Shown piece after piece: positions 58,031 to 64,000 of a stretch of 64,000 bases of DNA. Source of the DNA: VXYL01 sp965208525. GTDB lineage: Bacteria; Pseudomonadota; Gammaproteobacteria; Pseudomonadales; Azotimanducaceae. How positions within the stretch are numbered: the first letter of the stretch is position 1; each line of letters opens with the position of its first letter. The translations under genes and the position numbers were made by a program. The stretch spans positions 434,001 through 498,000 of the forward strand of contig OZ242340.1 in assembly GCA_965208525.1 (NCBI GenBank). Direction: 5' to 3'. The notes under the pieces were generated by a model that saw nothing but the letters and a program-made list of their open reading frames with translations, did not search any database and was not told the DNA's origin.

Positions 58031-58080
58031 CGCCAAACCCCTCGCTGCGCTCGGCGTCTGGCCCCAGCCCCCACCTTCCC
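58031..58080. repeat. About 50-bp repeat, right copy (inverted to 55515)
   Basis: CGCCAAACCCCTCGCTGCGC then TCGGCGTCTGGCCCCAGCC. Reverse complement matches 55515-55563. It lies between hemJ and the first recombinase. Confidence 0.65.
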
Positions 58081-58151
58081 TGTACGGTCTTCTTCACGCA
58101 ATTCCTTCGCATCCCCGACTTAGCGAAAAAGTAAGCTCTTGCATGGTATCC

Positions 58152-58178
58152 TTCGTCCCCGAAACCTTCGGGACGAAT
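58152..58178. repeat. Short inverted repeat before recombinase 1
   Basis: TTCGTCCC and GGGACGAA, 8 bp each, separated by about ten bases, end just before the start codon of the first recombinase. It might be a regulatory site or a leader hairpin. Confidence 0.45.
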
Positions 58179-58179
58179 C

Positions 58180-59379
58180 GTGCAGACTCCGATGGAACGT
58201 GGTAACCATCTTGGGAACTCTCGGGCGCGAAACCGCCTCAACCCGGCCTTCGTCGCCGGCGTCCGGCCCGCCGACCATACCAGACGCCACGGCGACGGCA
58301 ACGGCCTGTTCCTCGTCGTCCGCCCCACCGGCGCGAAGTCCTGGATGCAGCGCCTCACCGTCGACGGCCGCCCGCGCGACATCGGGCTTGGAAGCCTTCG
58401 GGTCGTCTCGCTGAAGGAGGCGAGGGCGATCGCGCTGGAGAACCGCCGCGTCGCCCGCCGGGGCGGCGACCCCACGCGCCGCAGGCCCGGCACGCCGACC
58501 TTCGCCCAGGCGTTCGACGCCGTGGTGGCGCTCAGGCGGCCGACGTGGAAGGACCCGGACGCCATGGAGGCCCGCTGGCGGCGCTCCATGGAGCGCCACG
58601 CGATGGACCGGCTCGGGAGGATGCCGGTCGGGGCCGTGACCGGCGCGGACGTGCTGGCCGTCCTGGAACCCGTCTGGACAACACTTCAGGAGGCGCCGCG
58701 CCTGCGCCAGCGGATCGGCCTCGCGATGCAGTGGGCCGTCGCCCAGGGCCACCGCGCCGACAACCCCGCCGGCGAGTCGCTGATGGCGGCGCTGCCGCGA
58801 CCGGACCGCTCCTCGACCCCGCGACGTGCGCTGCACCACTCCGAGGTTGCCGCCGCCCTTGCCACGGTGCGGTCCTCGGACGCGCCGCTGCCGGTGCGCC
58901 TTGCCCTCGAGGCCATGGTCCTGTGCGCGGTTCGCTCCGGCGAGGCGCGGGGCGCGACGCGGGACGAGGTGGACCTCGGGTCCGCCACGTGGACGATCGG
59001 TGCGGCGCGCGCCAAGACCGCGAGGCCGCACCGGGTGCCGCTTTCCGACCGCGCGGTCGAGGTGTTTCGCAAGGCCGGGTCGATCGGGCGCGGGGAGCTG
59101 CTCTTTCCCTCGCGAAAGGCCGGCGCGCCGATCCATCGGCGCACCTTCGCCCGGCTCATGCCGTGGCTCGGCATCGACGCCCACCCCCACGGCTTCCGCT
59201 CCTCGTTCCGCGACTGGGCCGCCGAGACGACCGACGCGCCGCGCGAGGTCTTGGAGGCGGCGCTGGGACACGCGACCGGCAGCGCAACCGAGACTGCCTA
59301 CGCGCGCACGGATCTGCTGGAGCGTCGCCGCCCGCTCATGCAGCGCTGGGCCGACTACCTGACGGAGGACGAGTCATGA
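58180..59379 (+). CDS. Tyrosine recombinase / integrase, first of a tandem pair
   Basis: 399 residues from GTG 58180 (ATG 58192 also possible). N-terminal arm-binding segment (RHGDGNGLFLVVRPTGAKSW), SAM-like core-binding region (residues about 105-190) and catalytic domain with AVRSGEARGA (Arg I), HGFRSSFRDW (HxxR), LGHATGS and the nucleophile tyrosine in TAYARTDLLERR. Likely integrase of a genomic island. No tRNA adjacent. About 45-50% similar by eye to the next gene. Confidence 0.88.
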   Translation: MQTPMERGNHLGNSRARNRLNPAFVAGVRPADHTRRHGDGNGLFLVVRPTGAKSWMQRLTVDGRPRDIGLGSLRVVSLKEARAIALENRRVARRGGDPTRRRPGTPTFAQAFDAVVALRRPTWKDPDAMEARWRRSMERHAMDRLGRMPVGAVTGADVLAVLEPVWTTLQEAPRLRQRIGLAMQWAVAQGHRADNPAGESLMAALPRPDRSSTPRRALHHSEVAAALATVRSSDAPLPVRLALEAMVLCAVRSGEARGATRDEVDLGSATWTIGAARAKTARPHRVPLSDRAVEVFRKAGSIGRGELLFPSRKAGAPIHRRTFARLMPWLGIDAHPHGFRSSFRDWAAETTDAPREVLEAALGHATGSATETAYARTDLLERRRPLMQRWADYLTEDES

Positions 59380-59422
59380 ATGCCGGTCAGAGCCGCGATG
59401 GCCGCACGGGAGCTCCGCAGAC

Positions 59423-60598
59423 ATGAAACGGCTTACGGCGGCCTTTGTTCGAACCGTGAAGCCGACGGAGCGCCTGAAGCGCTACGGCGACGGCAACGGC
59501 CTGTACCTGCTGGTGAAGCCGGGCCCCCGCGGCGGCGGCAAGTCGTGGGTCCAGCGGCTCGCCGTCCACGGCGTGCGCCGCGACATCGGCCTCGGCGGCG
59601 CCGATCTCGTCACCCTCGCGGAGGCCCGCCAGACGGCGTGGGAGAACCGCCGAATCGCCCGCTCCGGCGGCGATCCCCGCACCCGCTGCGGACGAGCCTC
59701 GCCCACGTTCGCCGAGGCCGCGGAGACGGTCGTCGCCCTGCACCGGCGCACCTGGAGGGACGCCGCCGGCACGGAGGCGCAATGGAGAGCTTCGCTGACG
59801 ACGCATGTCCTTCCCAGGATCGGCCACATGCCGGTGCACGCCATCGAGACCGCCGACGTGATGGACGTGCTGACGCCGATCTGGACCGACCGGCACACCA
59901 CGGCGACGCGGGTGCGTCACCGCATCGCGGCGGTGATGAAGTGGGCGATCGCGCAGGGGCACCGACCGGACAATCCCGCCGGCGAGGCGCTGGCCGCCGC
60001 GCTGCCGAGGGTCGAGGCCGCCAGGACGCACTTCCGGGCGCTGCCGCATGCCGAGGTCGGCGCGGCGCTGGCAAGGGTCAGGGCATCGGACAAGCTCTCG
60101 GTCCGTCTCGCCCTCGAGTTCCTGGTGCTGTGCGCCGTCCGCTCCGGCGAGGCGCGCGGCGCGCGTTGGGACGAGATGGACCGCGACGCCGCCACCTGGA
60201 CCATTCCGGCGCGGCGCATGAAGGCGGGCCGCGAGCACCGGGTGCCGCTGTCGGACCGCGCGCTCGCCGTGCTCGACGAGGCCGCCGCCATCCGCGCTGG
60301 CGCTCTGGTGTTCCCTTCTCCGCGCGGCGACCGGCCGCTGGCTCCAGACACGCTGGGCCGGCTTCTGAAGGATCTGGGCGTCGACGCGGTGCCGCACGGG
60401 TTCCGGTCCAGCTTCCGCGACTGGGCGGCGGAGACGACGGACGCGCCGCATGCCGTCATGGAGGCGGCGCTGGCGCACGCGGTGCGCAATCCGGTCGAGG
60501 CCGCCTACGCCCGCTCGGACCTCTTCGCGCGGCGGCAGGAGCTGATGCAGTCGTGGGCCGACTACCTGCGCGCCGGCGACGCCGGACGGGCGGCGTAA
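59423..60598 (+). CDS. Tyrosine recombinase / integrase, second of a tandem pair
   Basis: 391 residues: MKRLTAAFVRTVKPTERLKR with RYGDGNGLYLLVKP arm domain, core-binding region, then AVRSGEARGARWDE (Arg I), HGFRSSFRDWAAETTDAP (HxxR), LAHAVRNPVEAAYARSDLFA with the nucleophile tyrosine. The G of the usual LGH motif is A here, which may or may not matter. 43 bp after the first recombinase. Both genes look intact. Confidence 0.88.
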   Translation: MKRLTAAFVRTVKPTERLKRYGDGNGLYLLVKPGPRGGGKSWVQRLAVHGVRRDIGLGGADLVTLAEARQTAWENRRIARSGGDPRTRCGRASPTFAEAAETVVALHRRTWRDAAGTEAQWRASLTTHVLPRIGHMPVHAIETADVMDVLTPIWTDRHTTATRVRHRIAAVMKWAIAQGHRPDNPAGEALAAALPRVEAARTHFRALPHAEVGAALARVRASDKLSVRLALEFLVLCAVRSGEARGARWDEMDRDAATWTIPARRMKAGREHRVPLSDRALAVLDEAAAIRAGALVFPSPRGDRPLAPDTLGRLLKDLGVDAVPHGFRSSFRDWAAETTDAPHAVMEAALAHAVRNPVEAAYARSDLFARRQELMQSWADYLRAGDAGRAA

Positions 60599-60914
60599 CG
60601 TTCGCTTCTCGGGTCGCGTTCCATGCGACCTCGCTTCCATGTCGCCACGCGCCGAACGGCGCGGTGGCGGTGCCGCGTATCCCGCACTCGGTCCCGCAGG
60701 ACGTTCCTGTCTCTCCTGTCCCAGTCAGGCCCGCGGCGCGTCAGGCCGCGCCAGCCGCAACTGCCCACGCAGAGGGCAATGGCTGCGCGCGGCGGCCCGC
60801 CGCTGTGGAAAACTCGGTTGACAGGCCACCGGCCCCGCCTGCCCGCGCCTCGCCGCCGGCAAGGCGCGTCACGGCCGCAACGCGCCCGCATGCCCGCCCG
60901 TTTGACCATGCCGA
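60599..60914. other. GC-rich gap downstream of recombinase 2, no supported gene
   Basis: 316 bp. It contains TGTGGAAAA (about 60803), a weak DnaA-box-like 9-mer. No protein family resemblance in the open frames. Confidence 0.35.
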
Positions 60915-61094
60915 TCACCTACGGCAAATTGAGGGGGCAAGCAGCCGGGCACTTTGGCCGCAACAACGTTCGCCGTCCGGCCACAGCGTCTCCTCAAACC
61001 AGTTGATCGCCGCGTCCTCATCGGGGAACATGTCGTGGAGTTCGAGGACGGAAAGGGGTTGGTCGTGGTCACAGACGTGATAGACGTGAAACCT
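60915..61094 (-). pseudogene. Remnant of an IS1595-family transposase N-terminus
   Basis: A frame without a start codon reads VYHVCDHDQPLSVLELHDM then FPDEDAAINWFEETLWPDGE before degenerating into CCGQSARLLAPSICRR and a stop. The FPDE..A..WFE..WPDG pattern followed by cysteines is typical of the zinc-ribbon N-terminus of IS1595-type transposases. The rest of the transposase is missing. Identification is by pattern only. Confidence 0.5.
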
Positions 61095-61161
61095 TCATCT
61101 CGCATAACCCCTTGATGCTGCAATATTTTTATGCCGTTGTAATTGGACGGTCGCACAGTTG

Positions 61162-61190
61162 TTGACGACCCCATACTAGGTCGGTATAGT
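61162..61190 (+). promoter_or_regulatory. Strong candidate sigma-70 promoter in the island
   Basis: TTGACG, 17-bp spacer, TATAGT. Both hexamers are one base from consensus. No coding sequence with a good start follows within 400 bp, so it may drive a non-coding RNA. Confidence 0.6.
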
Positions 61191-61196
61191 ACTTCG

Positions 61197-61330
61197 CCAG
61201 TTTATGTAAAGCGGGGCGGGGTTGCGACCCCCGCCCCTTCCAGCCAGGAGCAACGGGTTAGGCGGATTCCACTAAGGCTTCCCACACCTTGCCCGACCTC
61301 TAGGAGGCGGGTTCAACCCGCCATCCGCCA
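61197..61330 (+). ncRNA. Candidate structured RNA downstream of the 61162 promoter
   Basis: Contains a strong GC hairpin at 61213-61237 (GGGGCGGGG / CCCCGCCCC) and a tRNA-like arrangement at 61261-61329: GGCGGAT pairs with ATCCGCC, and a GGCGGG-TTCAA-CCCGCC hairpin sits directly against the 3' strand as a T-arm does. D and anticodon arms are not recognisable, so this is not a functional tRNA. It may be a tRNA or tmRNA 3'-end relic left at an attachment site, or an unknown small RNA. Confidence 0.35.
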
Positions 61331-61603
61331 GTTCTGACCAGCACCCGGCAGCGTACCCATTTTTTGGACCGCCGTCAACAGACTTATCCACAGAGGCGGG
61401 CGTGAGTCGCTACATCGTTCCCCTTGCGAGACTGACCCCGGCGTCGTGCCAGTGCGCACTTGGGTTCAGTGTCCAGCATGCAAAATCGAGACCGACCTAG
61501 CCGCTCCAACGCATGGCCCGTGATTTCCGCTCGGGGCCGGTCCGCGTGACATACACACCCGACACAGCCCCGAAAGCCCGCCTGATTTCGTCTTCGGGGA
61601 CCC
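61331..61603. other. Island gap, no supported gene
   Basis: 273 bp. One perfect DnaA-box 9-mer (TTATCCACA near 61383) in isolation. No other origin-like features. Confidence 0.3.
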
Positions 61604-61941
61604 CTAGAACTTCTCTGCTACCTGTGCCGCTGGTTCAGCGAAGGCTGGAACTGCTGGATCAGCGAAGCCTCGATCTATTGCCGTGGTGGTCTCGTGTTGC
61701 TCGGTCAGGGCATGGACGTGGTTGCACCGAGGTGGGCTGCCTCGTTCCATTTCTCGTGCCCTGACAGGCGCTTCTTGAACGATTCCGTCTCGCCCACGTA
61801 CCTGGCGAACCACCTTGTCTGGTCATCGGGGTCCCGCTGCGCGAAGATGTAGACGCCTCCCACCCTGTTCCAGTCTGTCTTGGCAGTCGAGTCACAGATC
61901 GTGAAGTCGTGCCGACCCCAGGTGCACGTGTTGGCTGGCAT
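61604..61941 (-). pseudogene. GIY-YIG nuclease-like gene, frameshifted
   Basis: From ATG 61941 the frame reads MPANTCTWGRHDF, then GGVYIFAQRD, RYVGETESFKKRLSGHEKW and NEAAHLGAT, a GIY-YIG-like pattern (GVYIF, YVGET, R, H). It then hits a stop. The adjacent frame continues with HVHALTEQHETTTAIDRGF and ends AEKF at 61604. HVHAL directly after GAT is the usual family order, so a single-base deletion near 61728 best explains it. Intact function is unlikely unless it is a sequencing error. Confidence 0.6.
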
Positions 61942-62019
61942 GTCTGCGTCTGTGCTCCTCGGTCGATCCCAGTGGGACTGTGGGCCTGCGCCGCCGGACC
62001 GGCTGTACACGACCATCAT

Positions 62020-62837
62020 GGCACGAAAGGGCGCGGTTTCGACGCCTGGCCCGGAAAAGCGTCAGCGGGCCGCCTGCGCCGCGACGCCAGACGGCGCCGG
62101 GTCTCCAGGTTGGATTGCGGCAGACGGGAAATGCGGCCGCGCCCCGCAGCCGCATCGGCCGGCGGGGCGGGCGTGGTCAGCTCAGTTTTGATGGGCGATC
62201 CACCTGCCTCGAATCGAGACCTGCGGAGCCGCAGACTTGCTGCGTGAAGCCCTCGACGCCATTTGCGCTGCCGTCCAAATGCGGCGGCTGCGGCGCGTCG
62301 TCGCCGACGTTGGCCGCAAGCCCGGTTTCGGCCCGACGAACCGCCGCAGCCGCTCCGTCCTCGGAGCACGCCGGGAGACCTCCCGGCGCCGCGCGTTCGT
62401 CGCGCCACGGTTCAGGCCGCTCCTTCCGCCGGGCTTCGCCCGACCCCGCGCGGCCCCGGAAGAGTCCGCGCGGCAGCCGCCTGCCGTGAGTTTGATCGAG
62501 CCCCCATCGGATGCGATGTGGCCCGCCGTGCCTTGTCGGTGCGTCTGCCCGGGCAGCGCCATTACGGCGTTGCGGCACTGGGTCGCCTGGTGGCGCCTTA
62601 CGTCGGCCTTGCCGACCACGCCGCGCCATGCGCGGCAGGGAACGGGGCAGACCCTAGCACGCCGTCACGACAGCCGCACTACCGATTTTCTTACCCGATC
62701 CCTCACCGCCGCTGGCCTCGATGCCGCCTTCGCCGCCTGTCACTACCCCCTTCGCCGCGCCACCAGCGATATGCCGTTTCGTCCATGCGACGTCTTGCGA
62801 CGCGGTGTAGTGACAGGCGGTGGGACATGCCCAGCAA
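62020..62837. other. 818-bp GC-rich island stretch, no supported gene
   Basis: Several long overlapping frames exist on both strands (for example 62182-62619 minus), but all are rich in Arg, Ala and Gly and none shows a family motif or a ribosome-binding site. They look like GC-driven chance frames. A genuine short hypothetical gene cannot be excluded. Confidence 0.35.
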
Positions 62838-64000
62838 CTACATCCTGCCCGCCACGCAGTTGCGGACCCGATGGCTCAGATCTTGGTCCAGCCGCCGCGC
62901 GTCCCGATTGACTTTTTCAAGGTATGCCCCACCGGACAGGCGTTCCCGTACCCGCTTAACCACCCGGTCTTCGATGCCCGCCCTCAGTGCGGCAAGCATC
63001 AGGTCCGCCGGCGGCCATGACGAACGCATGTACGCTCCGACCAAAGCGTCAATCATTTCCTGGCGACCTTCCTTAGGTTTCTTCCAGCTCAACCGGAAGA
63101 ACGACGAGAGAGCCCGCAGGTCGCTCTCCGCTTTACTCAGCGCCTTCAACTGTGCGACTTCCGCATATACTGCAGGGAAACTCGCCACTACCAACTCGCT
63201 GACCGGGTACCACACCTTTCCCAACGCGAAACCCAGTGCCGTCCCGGCAGCGCTCACCCGCACCTCCGCCCGCTCGTCGTCAACATCGCTTATCAGCCTC
63301 GCCCACGCGTCATAGGCGCTGGCCCCCAGGTTCTCAGGGGGCCGTTGCACCAACTGCCGGCTTAGCAGGTCCGTCACCCCGACCACACCGTCACGTATCT
63401 TCGCCGACGCGGCGTTGAGCACGACCAAGTTCGCCCCCACTCGACGCCACGAAACTCCAGCAGCCGTCGCCGCCGCCACCAGCTCCTCTGCCGACAACGC
63501 CGTCCCGTACGCTTCCACGGCACGACCTACCCGCACATCGCCGGGTCCTGCCTCCGATAGCGCCTTTTCGACGATCCATCTCTCGATGGCTCTCCTCTCT
63601 TCCCTGTCCAAGCGCTCTGCGACCTCGAAAGCCCAATCCAATGCCGCGTCTACCCCGATGATGTCCAGAACTAGGACTCTCGCCAACTCCTGCGCCGACG
63701 AAGGCAGTCCCGCATAGAGAGCGGTCAGCACACTATCCGCCAACCGCTCGTCCGACATCACCGACCGGATAGCCGCGTCATCGGCTTCGCCCAGCAACGC
63801 CTTCAAAATGCGCCCCGCCCGCCCGCGTTCGACGGCCCCCAACAGCCAAGTGACGTCCCCCTTCAAGAACCGCAGCAATCGCACTAGGAACCCGTCGGCG
63901 GCCTCCTCCGGAACCCGGTCAACGACGGCCTGTCGCACCGTCTTCACGCCTCCCTTACCCCGTGCGGCCTCGACAAGCGCGTCTGTCAGGCCATTCGCTC
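62838..64000 (-). CDS. Large helical protein of unknown function, 5' end outside window
   Basis: Open from the right edge (64000) to a stop at 62838, at least 387 codons. Sequence is mostly predicted helix, with features such as FLVRLLRFLKGDVTWLLGAV, YDAWARLISDVDDERAEVRV, ALGKVWYPVSELVVASFPA, KEGRQEMIDALVGAYMRSSW and a basic C-terminus. No nuclease, ATPase or transposase motif is visible in this part, so catalytic domains, if any, lie upstream. Its size, helical nature and island setting would suit the C-terminal repeat region of a defence-type NTPase, but that is inference. Confidence 0.7.
   Translation of the reverse strand, partial: ANGLTDALVEAARGKGGVKTVRQAVVDRVPEEAADGFLVRLLRFLKGDVTWLLGAVERGRAGRILKALLGEADDAAIRSVMSDERLADSVLTALYAGLPSSAQELARVLVLDIIGVDAALDWAFEVAERLDREERRAIERWIVEKALSEAGPGDVRVGRAVEAYGTALSAEELVAAATAAGVSWRRVGANLVVLNAASAKIRDGVVGVTDLLSRQLVQRPPENLGASAYDAWARLISDVDDERAEVRVSAAGTALGFALGKVWYPVSELVVASFPAVYAEVAQLKALSKAESDLRALSSFFRLSWKKPKEGRQEMIDALVGAYMRSSWPPADLMLAALRAGIEDRVVKRVRERLSGGAYLEKVNRDARRLDQDLSHRVRNCVAGRM

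Noticed and set aside
57964..58179. Attachment site core next to recombinase 1
   Set aside because: I could not find a matching direct repeat elsewhere in the window, and there is no tRNA here; the 58031 repeat is an inverted copy tied to 55515 instead.
61261..61330. Functional tRNA gene
   Set aside because: Acceptor and T-like arms pair, but D and anticodon arms are missing and the T-loop is out of register; kept only as a structured-RNA or relic candidate.
61380..61395. DnaA box TTATCCACA as a sign of oriC
   Set aside because: Only one perfect box, no AT-rich unwinding region, no dnaA/dnaN/gidA neighbours.
62177..62911. Hypothetical proteins on both strands
   Set aside because: Competing long frames on both strands, Arg/Ala-rich, no motif; cannot support any.

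Overview
The window is high-GC DNA (roughly 65%) from a bacterium that is most likely a gammaproteobacterium, probably uncultured. The evidence is gene order: birA-coaX, tRNA-Thr/Tyr/Gly/Thr, tufB, tRNA-Trp, secE-nusG-rplKAJL-rpoBC, then rpsL-rpsG-fusA-tufA and the S10, spc and alpha operons. On the other side lies erpA, anmK, an M23 peptidase, tyrS and an rRNA operon, as in Pseudomonas-type genomes. SecE has the three-helix form, S14 is the long 101-residue form and proton-translocating transhydrogenase is split into PntAA/PntAB/PntB. Species cannot be named from reading alone.

Layout. 1-7 kb: accessory and metabolic genes (partial SNF2 helicase, pntAA-pntAB-pntB, a DUF2461 protein, a methyltransferase, a phytanoyl-CoA dioxygenase-family protein). 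7.3-44.1 kb: almost unbroken minus-strand block holding the translation and transcription core. Read 5' to 3' on the minus strand it is birA-coaX, four tRNAs, tuf copy 2, tRNA-Trp, secE, nusG, rplK, rplA, rplJ, rplL, rpoB, rpoC, an intruding intradiol dioxygenase gene, rpsL, rpsG, fusA, tuf copy 1, rpsJ, an intrinsic terminator, then rplC through rplQ. 44.5-50.5 kb: a complete rRNA operon on the minus strand (16S, tRNA-Ile, tRNA-Ala, 23S, 5S) with a near-consensus promoter, boxA-like site, processing stems and terminator. 50.5-58 kb: tyrS, M23 peptidase, anmK, erpA, bactofilin, CLC channel and HemJ. 58-64 kb: an island-like region with two tandem tyrosine recombinases, a transposase remnant, a frameshifted GIY-YIG gene, a promoter with a structured downstream region and a large helical protein running off the right edge.

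How the genes work together. Most of the window builds the ribosome (rRNAs, about 27 r-proteins), RNA polymerase (RpoA, RpoB, RpoC), elongation factors (EF-Tu twice, EF-G), NusG and the Sec channel (SecY, SecE), with many ATGA, GTGA or TGATG overlaps that imply translational coupling.

Unusual points: acidic Ala/Glu/Asp-rich C-terminal tails on several r-proteins (S5, S17, L29, L30, L15, L17), two encoded by short tandem repeats; a 23-codon leader ORF that repeats the first codons of rpsM just upstream of it; an intrinsic terminator between rpsJ and rplC; several families of small palindromes in gaps between core genes; and inverted repeat copies flanking the clcA-hemJ segment. I did not find a clearly new multi-gene system. 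The right-edge island and the r-protein oddities are the best candidates for follow-up.
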